This document shows, piece after piece, positions 23,984 through 33,990 of a DNA stretch of 64,000 nucleotides. Source of the stretch: Hermatobates lingyangjiaoensis (Eukaryota > Arthropoda > Insecta > Hemiptera > Hermatobatidae). The position numbers and the translations under genes are program-made. Every line of letters starts with the position of its first letter. Within the stretch, counting starts at the first letter, position 1. The stretch spans positions 1,737,501-1,801,500 of the forward strand of contig JAPFBL010000008.1 of NCBI GenBank assembly GCA_026182355.1, given 5' to 3'. The notes below the pieces were generated by a model, which saw only the letters and a program-made list of their open reading frames with translations, was not told where the DNA came from and did no database searches.

Positions 23984-24589
23984 GAGTAGACCCTCTTGTA
24001 ATGTTTTTTATACTTCCTAACTACTGGGCAGGGTAATAAGATAGTCATGAAGAATACCTTCCTCTGAGTGAAGGTTTCAGGGGAAAAGCAGAGGAATGGT
24101 GGTCAGCTTTGATCAGGTCAAGCGAGAGGGAGTGGCAGAAACCACCTTTCCAGTGGTGTATCAGAGCAGAAGACTCTGATAAATATTGAAATTCCTTACA
24201 ATTTTATGAAAATACACCATATATATATTACATATCATATCAGAAATAATTACACCAATTTGACCCCCGTTTTGGACATAGGAGAGCAAATAGAGGACAT
24301 CAAATGTTTATTGCATATCAAATATATATAATGCATCATAAATAATTAATATTTCCACAATTGCTGCTACTTTTATTATTTGTAAGTCCATAAAGATTGT
24401 CAGAGACTCCTCTGTCTTCAATTAAGTTGAAATTTTAATGACATTTAAACCATATGTATTGCATACTAATCTATGGTTTTTTTTCCAACGCTCACACTTA
24501 TGTAAAAAGGGTTACAGCTCTTAGTGCTGTTCTAGGAGAAGATATTATGGTTGATCTATTACATGACACCTATTTTAGTAATGGGTGAG

Positions 24590-24828
24590 CCACATGACAC
24601 TGGGAGTCCTAATCTTGCCTAACTCAAATGTATTTAGAGTAGGGATCTTTAACGAGTACCTGATGTACTTTAGGCTCGGGACCAGAGGCTTAAAATCCTC
24701 TGCAAGGGACGATGAACTCATATTTATTCTCCTCCCGCATGAATAAATCGAGGATCACTGTGGGTAATTGAACCCTGGATCTATCTGTCTAGTGGTGAAC
24801 ACGTAGCCACTGTGCTTAATTGGCCTCC
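24590..24828 (-). mobile_element. tRNA-derived SINE
   Basis: Minus strand: head with GGCCAATTAAGCACAGTGGC, GAATAAATATGAG-type middle, GTCCCGAGCCTAAAGTACAT, GAGTTAGGCAAGATTAGG. Diverged but nearly full length. Confidence 0.7.
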
Positions 24829-26219
24829 TACATAATAATTTAGGCAGATTTAATTATTTTCAACTTCTTTTGAGCGTCTAAGTTGGATAGAAGTTAGAAA
24901 GAGAACACTAGGTAGACATGATATCAAAAGGTGACAGAACAGATCCAGAACACCCCGAAGTTTCTTTTTTTTACCCTAATTTCCTTTGTGACAAATCAGC
25001 TATTCTTTTTCTAGCACCCCAATAATTTTGTTTTCATTTCAACTAAAATTTGTTGGTAAATATTAAAAATCACTTAACCCAAGGAAAGGGATACGAGTAA
25101 TTAATGAAAAGTTAGGACATCATAAAAACATGGAAGGTCGAATTTGCAAAAACAGTAACCCTGTGATGTTTTAGCACGCTAAAGCTGTGTGTACTGTTTA
25201 GCAAAGAATTCAGGAGCTATTTGGTATCAACAGCAACTACACTTTGATCTTTTGCTAAAGAGAAGGGTGAAGTAGATGCGTCTTTCATCGTGTCTCCAAA
25301 AAGCTCAATTTTTTGGAGGCTAAGCAACCTTAGATCGCTTAGAAAGTCAATATCTATTCGATAAAAATTTTATGCTTTCAGTCCTAAGTATTTTTGTAAA
25401 TTCTGTAGGTCTTGCCAAAAAATCTGAGTAATACTGAAATTGATGTAATAAAATAATAAAATTATTTTTCTAAAAATCATTTATGACTAATAATGAAAAT
25501 GTAGAACCCTATCACTTCAAAAGAATAGCTATTTGGGAAACATAAAATGTCTGGATGTTAGTTAATAAGGGATGAGAAGGGTAAGAGGGAGAAAACAGAC
25601 ATGAAGCCATGAAAGTATGGAAAGTGAATTCATTTTGTCAAGTAGTACTTCACCCACATTTATTAGAATAGGGATTTCATACGTCCTCTGATATATTTTT
25701 AATCCATTTTTATTTATCATTTTTGCAAATTCAACGAAATCAAACAATTGAAAAAGAACGAAATCATAAAGTGGAAAATCATTGAACTTTTCCAGTTCAT
25801 AAACTTTCTAGAGCTTAGATAACGTCTTGGACATAAACACTTGGAATAAAGGTTAAAAAAAAGGAAAATTGTCTTTTAAAATTTTCTTCAGTTAATTTAA
25901 ACTTGACTAAAGTGCAAAAGTACAAGATCATAGAATAGAAAGAGAATAGCCTCAGGGTTCATGTTGTGGACCAGGGTTCTGGACGTTTTTGTATAAGACA
26001 CTGTTAAAAATAAACTATCTAATAGGTGTATAATTATAGCTTTTGCTGACAACCTTTTAATTTTGGTATCAGGCGAAAACAAATACCAGCTAAAGATAAA
26101 GGCTAACTACAGTCTAGATAATATTGAAGAATAAACTAACAAGAATACAATAATTTTTTTTTATCCCAATGAGTCAAAACTACTGTGTATAGCAACATAT
26201 AGGAAGTAGCACCAGTGAC

Positions 26220-26960
26220 ACTTTATTTAAAAGGCTGTCTCCTGCAAAAAGTGAAAGAAATGAAGTACTCAGGTGTTACCTTTGGTAAGAGACTGTCCTC
26301 CTATTGGACTGATTGTACCTGTTCCATTATCAATCCCCAACCACATTTCACAGCTCCCTCCCATAACAAACACTAACCTGTTCAAAATAACTGCTGCTGT
26401 ACCTCAAAAAACTGTGTTTACCGTTTGTAATGTACCAAGTGTGATTCATTCTACGTAGGCAAATCATCCACCAAGCTTATTCCCCGTATGAACAATCATA
26501 GAGCTTCCTCTAACAACCACTCTAATCTTTCCATAACCATACATGCCAATAGCCACGGACATCACTTTAATGAGTTTACACAGCATCACAGCATCACTTT
26601 AAAGATCTCACTCTACGATCTTCAGAAGAAGCTCATATTTGGTTGCTAAATGCGCGTAGTGCACCTGACTTTTATCTCAACTGATAATGCTTCATTTAAT
26701 TAATTCCTTGCCATTGCATTTAGGTTTCATATTATTTTTTATTCTCTAATACATTTTTTATCTTTTTTAATTTAATTATTTATTTATTTAATAAAATTAT
26801 TTGTATTCTCAATATTATTTTATGTTTTATATTATTCTTTTTCTATTTAAGCTTAGTCCGTAACTTTCTTTTAAGTACTATTTCCTCTCTTCATCTCTCA
26901 ATTTATCTTTTATTTATTTATTAATTTTTCAATTTTCTAATTTAATTATAAATTGATTCT
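26220..26960 (+). pseudogene. Penelope-like retroelement 3' part: GIY-YIG endonuclease remnant and 3' UTR
   Basis: Plus strand. Around 26390-26690 it reads KNCVYRL, a stop, CTKCDSFYVGKSSTKLIPRM, NNHRASS, and HANSHGHHFNEF, the usual C-terminal block of one PLE family (Cys-x2-Cys, FYVGKT-like GIY-YIG core, RMNNHR, H-x-HG). Internal stops make it a pseudogene. The AT-rich 3' flank (26640-26830) is repeated at 7270-7470, so both are copies of the same element. A hammerhead-like motif in the opposite orientation follows at 27073-27107. Confidence 0.75.
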
Positions 26961-27072
26961 TGTCTACTTATTCCTCTGTGACGAAAAACATTGTTGGTCA
27001 CAAAAAATAAACATGTGATACAATCAATGAAGTATAAACCACAATGAAAAAAGGAAAACAATAGAAATAAAT

Positions 27073-27107
27073 GCTCTGAGGCCTTTCACTTTATGTCATC
27101 AGAGAAC
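27073..27107 (-). ncRNA. Hammerhead-ribozyme-like motif, second copy of the 6934-6968 family
   Basis: Minus strand: GUUCU, CUGAUGA, short helix II (CAUAAAGU), GAA, AGGCCU palindrome, C, AGAGC. All core bases are present and helix I pairs fully. It lies downstream of the PLE remnant at 26220-26960, in opposite orientation. Confidence 0.55.
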
Positions 27108-28139
27108 AAAACAAAGTAGAAACTGAGAAGCTAATATAAAAGTAATGGAGAAGGAAGGTAAGAAGACACTTGGAATTTGTTAACTTTAGCTATAGTGTTT
27201 CTTGTAATGGTGTTAGTTTTACCGATATTAAAGTGATTCAAATAGAGTTTAGTGTATGATCTCATCATTATCTGCATATCTTTGCCTGAACGTCTTTGCA
27301 AAATATCTTTGACTCACAATAAAGTAGTTAGAGGGCTAGAAAAACTCAGCAGAAAAGTAACCAATACTGAAACTGCTGCTAACTTTTAGATCAGTGGAAT
27401 AGAATAATGATTTTCAAAGAGAATTGAACTGAAGGTTTAACATATTCTATACTTGCAGCTTAAAGTCAGTTTGAATTTCTCATTTCTATTTATTATTTCA
27501 GCATCTTTTATTTTTTTAACAAAACGATGTCAATTTTTTTTCTTTTCTTTATTATCAATAAACTTCTCGAAGAAAGGAACTGCTTTCATGTAAAACGCAA
27601 TTGCTTGGTAATATTACTTAACCAAGATCGTGAGGGGTTAAGTTTCTCATAAATATCTTGAAATGAATTTCATTTTCTTATTCAAAAGGGGTATTTTTGA
27701 TTACAAATTACAACAGTTATCAAGAGAGATTTAGTGCATACCGGATTAAGATAAAAATCTAATTACGCTTTTGCTAAGATCACAGATAGCAAGTGAGGGA
27801 GAATATTAATGTATTTTATGGCAATTGGATCGCATAAGAAATTAATATTTGATTTGTAATCACAATACAATTGCATTCTGCGGATCGGTGCAGTGGTTCC
27901 TAACCTTTCTTTTTTGCCCCGGACGACTAAAGAAATTTCACTCAAACCTCAAACCCTTGAAATTTATATTATGCTTAAATCAAAGCAAGTGTAAGAACAA
28001 CCCAAGACGTGAAATATACTCATAAAACAAAAAGTTTGCCTGTAATATAACAAGTTAAATATTTATTTTCACTCACGAGCTATGTAATCATTTATTGTGT
28101 GTGCTACTTGCTCATGTTTAGAATAAATAAAAGAAACAC

Positions 28140-28412
28140 TAAGACTCTAAAAAAAAAAGATTTTATTTGACGTCCATACGTATCGAACACTAAACTGTCC
28201 ATCCTCAGGTTACATCTACAGTATAAAATGAATAGAAAATGTGAAACTGAATACATTGAAACATAATTAAAATAGAAGAACATAAAACGTAATCTGCTTT
28301 TCTTTAGCCAGTTTCATATTTTCAATTTATATTTTACATTGTATATGTAACCTGACAATGAATACTAAGTGTTCAATTTGTTTGGACGTTAGATAAAATC
28401 TCATGTTTGGTG
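28140..28412. mobile_element. Inverted pair of a further PLE-like hammerhead module
   Basis: Minus strand 28225-28145: CCTGAGGATGGACAG, then GTGTTCGATACGTATGG, then GACGTCAAATAAAATC. Plus strand 28343-28410: CCTGACAATGAATACTAAG, then GTGTTCAATTTGTTTGGACG, then TTAGATAAAATCTC. The two are diverged inverted copies around a 110-bp AT-rich centre. The layout CUGAGGA-helix-CGA(A/U)A is hammerhead-like but the core is not intact in either. Confidence 0.4.
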
Positions 28413-28694
28413 ACTTAATGTTTATTTCTAATTATTATTTTTTTAATTTTTATCTAGTTTTAGATTATTATTTGTTGCAATATATTCTAACTGACTGTTT
28501 CTTAATCCTTTGTTTAGACTGATATGATAGGAGTAGGGATTGCACAAGGCAGATGATATTACCACTATGAACAGAACCAATGGCTGCGTATGTCCACCCA
28601 AAGCAAACCTGTTTTGATTCACCGGCGTTCCCAAGCCTTCCGGCTACCACACCGTACACCCAAAGCAAACTACCCACACCAACTTGATACAATA

Positions 28695-28930
28695 ACGGAA
28701 CGTTAGCTCAATGGTTAACATACTCGCCTCTGGACTGATAGTCCGGGGTTCAATCCCCACTGGGTCTCGATTTATTTACGCGGGAGGTGAATAAATATGA
28801 GTACGCCGTCCCTTGGAGAGGGCGTTAAGCCGTTGGTCCCGAGTCTGTACGATGTCAGGTACTTGTTAAAGATCCTTACTAGAAATGCACTAGTGTTAGG
28901 TAAATTTTGGACTGTGGAACTAATGTAGAA
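28695..28930 (+). mobile_element. tRNA-derived SINE with well-preserved tRNA head
   Basis: Plus strand: GTTAGCTCAATGGTTAACAT (A box), CTGATAGTCCGGGGTTCAAT (B box), then the fixed GAATAAATATGAGTACGCCG and GTACGATGTCAGGTACTTG. The 3' end is shorter than in other copies. It is not a tRNA gene: the sequence continues into the SINE body. Confidence 0.8.
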
Positions 28931-29458
28931 TCTAGGGATCAATATAAACAATAAAACAATGTATATTCATTTTGAAAGCGCCTTGTGATGTTTAAAATTC
29001 GTTATAGTGGCTGCTCTCTTTTTGATAAAAGTAAATCTACTACTTTGGAAGTGAAAATATAAATACAATTATTAGAAAACTACAACATCATACCAGGCAC
29101 GCTTTCCTATATCTAAACCTTTATTAGAACTTGTCCATCGCCAAAAGAAAATCTATAATTAGACCAAATAGTTTTGATCTTGGCAATGAATGTGTAAAAA
29201 TAGAGTAAATAGTTTGTTCTAAGCAATAAATGAACAAAAAAAAAATTGTTCCAGAAAATTGGTGGGTTCAGAAGATGGTCAAGATATCAGAAAGGTCAGA
29301 CATCACAAAACATCTGCATAATAACTTCACTGGCCATGTGTGATACTAACAATAGAGCCATTTTGAAATATTAGTATTGCAAAGCGTATTGTGAGTTTTG
29401 ATATTCATTATATCAACTACACTTAATGAAAAGAACGACGTATGATTGGTCGACTCAC

Positions 29459-29580
29459 CTTCTTGGTCCAGGTGATGTTTGGAAGCGGCTTGCCATCACC
29501 CTCGCAGAACAACGTGGCAGTCTGGCCCTTCTTCACCACCACCTCTCCATTGCCACTGATCTTCTTTATCACCGGGGGCA
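29459..29580 (-). CDS. Internal exon of the same klingon-like gene (first half of the next Ig domain)
   Basis: Minus-strand exon of 122 nt after a TTACAG acceptor, ending at a canonical GTGAGT donor. It enters in phase 1, completing a Val codon with the last G of the 55876-56076 exon, and leaves in phase 0. The protein continues directly from HTLHIL into VPPVIKK, the usual Ig-Ig linker. It then gives VVVKKGQTATLFCEG, with the B-strand Cys, and KPLPNITWTKK, with the core Trp. It therefore supplies strands A to C of the domain that the next exon completes. The in-phase join, intact splice sites and higher GC than the surroundings make this a real exon. The flanking introns are about 26.3 kb upstream and 23.3 kb downstream. 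Confidence 0.87.
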
Positions 29581-29799
29581 CTGTAACATGTTATATCTCA
29601 AGTTGAATCATTTCTTATAGGTTTAATTCATGATATCTAAAAACTCATTGAAAAAGTCTGACAACTACATACTATAAAATACAAAACTTTATTGAATAGT
29701 TATGGTTTTAATCTTTCTCAGTCCATTCTTATTTCCAAGAATAGCCTTCATTTCATAATAGAGTTAAATGACAATCGTATTATTATGATTGTCATATTT

Positions 29800-29875
29800 C
29801 TAGAATCGTTGTTGTAGACGCCCGACAGGTTTCGTACTCAGTGCATCTTCAAATAGAACTAATCATATTCGTAAG
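29800..29875 (-). mobile_element. Degraded PLE hammerhead-like module
   Basis: Minus strand reads TTTGAAGATGCACTGAGTAC, GAAA, CCTGTCGGGCGTC. The GAAGAUGCAC...GUxC-GAAA layout with GTCGGGCG downstream is the usual look of PLE/terminal-repeat hammerheads. The first core base is changed. Confidence 0.4.
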
Positions 29876-30000
29876 TACCTGCGTTCAAATAGTTATAACA
29901 AATAGTTAAAACAAGAAGTGTTTACATATGCCTAAATTATTTCCGTAATATTCTTTACTTGAGAAATTTTGTTCGTAGTCATTGTTATTAACTATAACAA

Positions 30001-30140
30001 TGTACCTTAGTAACATAACAATTACCTTAGTAACACATAAGTTACCTTCGCAATATATAGGTTACCTTATCAACACATAAGTTACTTTAGTAACATGTAA
30101 GTGCTCGTACTAACATATAACTTTCCATAGTAACATATGT
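30001..30140 (+). repeat. Minisatellite, seven units of exactly 20 bp
   Basis: Unit TACCTTAGTAACACATAAGT repeats in register every 20 bases, diverging toward the right end. Short dyads (GTTAC/GTAAC) occur in each unit. Confidence 0.8.
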
Positions 30141-30596
30141 AACTGGATTGTATAACTGGTCTATATAACCATAAAGCTACTGCTACCTAGCTCAATTCTT
30201 AACTATTTTTTTTTATGTATTAAATGTTAATATTCGTACCTATTTCATTGATTACATTCTTTCTCTTCAGTTCTGATTCTACTACGTCATTTTTTCATTC
30301 GTGTTATGATTTCATATTAAATAATAGTTTGCATGTTAATTAATTTATTTCAGTTTGCATGTTTTTATACTTTTAATTTTTTCGGAGTATTTGTTATTAT
30401 TCCGTTTTTTATGCATAAACTTAAATTAAGATATGATAAAGTTAATAGTAAATTATTTTGGCTCCAGATCAGAAAATGAAGAGAGTAATAAGCTAACTAA
30501 ATGTAGAAAATAATAATTACGATCAATTAATAAAATGAAGTTAACAGAACAATGTAGAAATGACAACGCAGGCACTGATTGCTTATATAAAGGGAA

Positions 30597-30883
30597 AGGT
30601 TAGGTTATAAGCCGACCTCTGGCCCTTTGTTATACCACAAAATAACCATTCTATATTGAGAATTCTACATTATAACTAATCAAAGTGTATTTAGAGTAGG
30701 GATCTTTAACAATTACTTGACAAATTACAGGCCCGGGGCCGACGTCTTAACATCATCTCTGAAAGACGACGTGAGCGAATCTTCGACCTCTCAAGTAAAT
30801 GAATCGAGGGCCGACAGAGTGGGTGTTGAACATTGGATCTACCAGTCCAGAATCAAGCACGTAACCACTGAGATACCCTGACC
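30597..30883 (-). mobile_element. tRNA-derived SINE, diverged
   Basis: Minus strand: GGTATCTCAGTGGTTACGTG, TGGACTGGTAGATCCAATG, then the body with GTTAAGACGTCGGCCCCGGG and a 3' end near TATAACCTAACC. Nearly full length. Confidence 0.7.
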
Positions 30884-31412
30884 TATATATAAAGGAATAA
30901 AACAGGCCTGTTGTTCCATGTATCACTTGGTGTTGAAAATAGATGGCGGACGATATAGCATAAGCACCACATACAAACAGCTCTCATTTATGCTAACCTC
31001 TGTTATTCTAACATTATAAATGTATTCATTCTAGAGTTAGATGTCATATTTTTCATTTACAGGCAAAAAGAAAAATTGATTTCAAAATTAGAAAAAGTGG
31101 TGCCACAAGTTCTGACCAGGCCTGAGTGCTTTTGATTGCAACCAAAAGAAGTAGTAAAGTGCCGTGATATAATGCGGACTACTAGAGTGACTAAAACGTT
31201 GCATTAATCAGGTTTAGTAACCATGCCTGTTGTCCGCTGCAGCAGATTACTGCAGACTATTCTGAGAAACATCACGTTGTTTAGCAGACTATAACAACTA
31301 CTGATTATCAGCAAGTTTAAAGCTTTGCCTACTAATATTTCTTAAATGGTAATAATCAATCTTCAAGGAAATGAAACCGTCCTTTTAAGATACAAACGAT
31401 AAAAACCTCTAA

Positions 31413-31462
31413 ACAATTATTATTATTTGAGGGTGACCTATAGCACTGCGTCTTATCTGTAA
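31413..31462 (-). mobile_element. LINE 3' end (tail only), second copy
   Basis: Minus strand ACGCAGTGCTATAGGTCACC followed by CTCAAATAATAATAATTG matches 62505-62545, including the ATA-type tail. No coding sequence is recognisable upstream, so the copy is severely 5'-truncated. Confidence 0.6.
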
Positions 31463-32481
31463 ATGATATGGACTAACATATAGTTGAAGAATAAGCTCAG
31501 CAGTTCTTTTACAACTTAACAGAAAATTAGTTTTATTACGTAAGTTTATGACAACCCCAAGATCACCGCTATTAAATTATACCTGCTGTGATCTTGGAAA
31601 CAGTTTATTTTAAGGAAACAATACTTTTTGATTTTAAATATATTTTTATTAAATATACTTTAAATGTTAAAAAAACTAATGGGTCAGTTTTTTTAAAGAA
31701 TAGGTGTTGTTGGCGATTGAGATTGATTAATTGGAATTGATGAACATAGAATTACATATGTTTCTTATTGTAAGGCAAGCTGTTTGCACAGCGGAGTGCT
31801 GCGCACACACTTTGAGAAACAGATGATTACAAGAATGCAATCCTCCCTTCAACACAACTGGAATTTCCAAAGCACTTAAGAGAAAATTACTGGAAAATCT
31901 ATTCAAATAATTCCGCTTTGGAGCAATCATGGTTGAAGTTGCTATTGATTTCCCCAAGGACCAAGACCAATACTTAAACTCAACCTCCCTGCCAGACCCA
32001 TAAAATTAATATTCCTCTAGATTGGGAGGTTATATTCAGACTAGTCAAGTGTCTTTAAGACTGAGAACATTTTTATAACTCAAGTTTACTGCACAAGTCA
32101 GTCGATAACATCTTTTAATCTAGCTGCCTTCTTCTCCACCTTGTCTTCAGTCTCTATCCTTTTTTCGAAAGACATCAACAACAATTCATTGATACATACA
32201 AATATAATTTTAAAAAACAGCTTAGCTTACTCTTAAAGTTTATTTGAAATAATAAACAGTGAATTTAATTAATTATTCTATATTAATATGTCTACAATAT
32301 TTCACAAGTTTTGAAAGTAATTTATTCGGGATGACTGTTTAGAAAAATTACAAAATTTTTGTAAGCTATGGATTTAGGGAATAATTATGATTGAACAGTG
32401 AAAAGAACAGGTAACATCAGTCTTAACTTATATCCCTTGATATATCAACTGAAATTGACAATCATGTAATCTGACTAAGGG

Positions 32482-32755
32482 ACCAGGTTAGCCCTGTGCA
32501 AACGTGCTCGCCTCTGGAATGGTAGGTCTGAGGTTTAATTCCCGCTCTGACCCTCGATTTATTCACGTGGGAGGTGAATAAATCTGAGCCCGGCGTTCTT
32601 CAGAGTAGATCAGCCGCTGTGTCGGAACCTGTACGATATCAGGTACTCATTAAAGATCGCTACTGTAAATTCACTAGAGTTAGGTAAACAGGGCCAATGT
32701 TTGGCCTATGTGTGTTCGCTTGTGGTACTCCCACTATAACCTAACTTAAATTCAG
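32482..32755 (+). mobile_element. tRNA-derived SINE
   Basis: Plus strand: GACCAGGTTAGCCCTGTGC, GTGCTCGCCTCTGG, GATTTATTCACGTGGGAGGT, GTACGATATCAGGTACTC, GTGTGTTCGCTTGTGG, ending CCTAACTTAAATTCAGAC. Confidence 0.8.
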
Positions 32756-33129
32756 ACAAAAAACCATTGCTATTGTTATTAAGTATAAAGTAAAGGAAAA
32801 AAAAAACTAAATCTAATGACAAAAATAAGGTACAAATTAAGTAAAATTAAGTATTAAATAAGAAAGACATTAAGGATGCCATCTGAGTTATCAATGAGGA
32901 GCTTACTAGGGGCTTCAGTTCAATTTATATTAGATATCATTTGAGAGAGGTGACGAAATCATAAGCAGTTAGGTGAAAATATTATAAACTCTCGTCCCTC
33001 CGTCAATTCACTTCTTGTCCCGGGGACAACCACTATAATGGTCAAAATAAAGAAAAGTGAGTCTTTGTTATGTTTCTTTCTATGTGTCACAGTTTATTTC
33101 AAGTTATCTGTCCTGCCGGACCGTTTTTT

Positions 33130-33345
33130 GTTTATCATGGCATTCAATGATCAAACCACAATAAGAAATGGGAAAACAAGACTAAGTTCTTTCAACCGTA
33201 ACAAGCGGTCTTCGTCAGAGTCCAACTGACGAAGACCGCTTGTTACGGTTGAAAGATCTTAGGCTTGTTTTCTCCATTTCTCATTGTGGTTTGATCATTG
33301 ATTGCTATTTCACGTGTTTATGTGAAATCTTTTTATCATGGCATA
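33130..33345. repeat. Near-perfect palindrome of AGATCT-family hammerhead modules
   Basis: The left arm (33140-33220, minus) and right arm (33228-33305, plus) are reverse complements with a very short centre around 33222. Each arm has CTGACGA, helix II AGACCG...CGGTT, GAA, and an AGATCT (left: AGAACT) palindrome. The left arm also has helix I GACT/AGTC. The pair ends outward in TTGTGGTTTGATCATTGATT, and on the right a TA array at 33344-33354. Confidence 0.65.
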
Positions 33346-33439
33346 TATATATATAAAGTTTGTAAGTTTGTTTGTTTCTTTGTTCGCCCATTTTCCGTGG
33401 AGATAGAAACCTGAAAATAAATATTTATTATTTATTACC

Positions 33440-33990
33440 TTAATAATTTTAAATGTTAAATAAAAGAAAATTATCACTATAATCCCAAAATTGGCGCCAG
33501 GGTAGCAAGTGTCTTGCGTGCTCGCTGATGACAGTTGGGCAAATCTATTATTTATAATTGTAACAAAAAAATTTTTTTTTAATTAGTATTTGCGAAATAT
33601 TAACACTGGTAACGGAACTAAAGGCATGGGGTCAGGTTAGCCCACAGGCTTGCGTGCCCACCGATGACAGTAGCACAAATATATTAAAAATAAATGTAAC
33701 AAAAAAATTTTGAATTTAAAATTTTAATAATATAAATAATGGTAATAAAGTAAAGGCATGGATCCAAGGTAGCCGGTCGCTTGCGTGCTTGCCGATGACA
33801 GTAGTGGAAATCTTTTACACACAAATGTAACAAAAAAAATTGTTAATTTAGAATTTGTGATATATAAACACTGGTAATAAAATAAAGACATGGAGCCAGA
33901 GTAGCTCAGAGGCTTGCGTGCTCACTGATGACTGTAGTGCAAACATATTATAAATAAATGTAACAAATATATAATAAACTACTACATTAG
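33440..33990 (+). repeat. Tandem array, four units of about 133 bp, SINE-head-like
   Basis: CTTGCGTG recurs at 33513, 33649, 33780 and 33913 (spacings 136, 131, 133). Each unit has a pol III A-box-like GCCAGGGTAGCxCAxAGGCT, then TGCGTGCTCGCTGATGACAG, an A/T-rich AAATGTAACAAAAAAA stretch, and CACTGGTAATAAAATAAAG. No B box is visible, so it looks like a satellite built from a tRNA-type SINE head. Confidence 0.7.

Larger units (their letters stand above)
6113..29458 (-). other. Intron of the klingon-like gene (about 23.3 kb)
   Basis: Bounded by GTGAGT at 29458 and TTTCAG at 6113, phase 0. It interrupts the Ig domain just after the core Trp. Outside the mobile elements and arrays listed, I see no exon or RNA gene. 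Stretches without a recognised feature include 8721-10448, 10846-14808, 17837-19594, 20316-21864, 22301-23483, 24829-26219 and 27108-28139. The 12321-12348 poly-T run follows an open frame I do not trust. Confidence 0.85.

Noticed and set aside
28695..28770. Possible tRNA gene
   Set aside because: A and B boxes are good, but acceptor and anticodon stems do not close convincingly and the sequence continues into the shared SINE body; the same holds for the other heads.
30001..30140. CRISPR-like array
   Set aside because: Head-to-tail 20-bp units with no unique spacers in eukaryotic DNA; it is a minisatellite. The 77-bp array is rejected for the same reason.
33520..33930. CTGATGA in each satellite unit as hammerhead cores
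   Set aside because: No GAAA at suitable distance and no pairing arms; the match to CUGAUGA is by chance.
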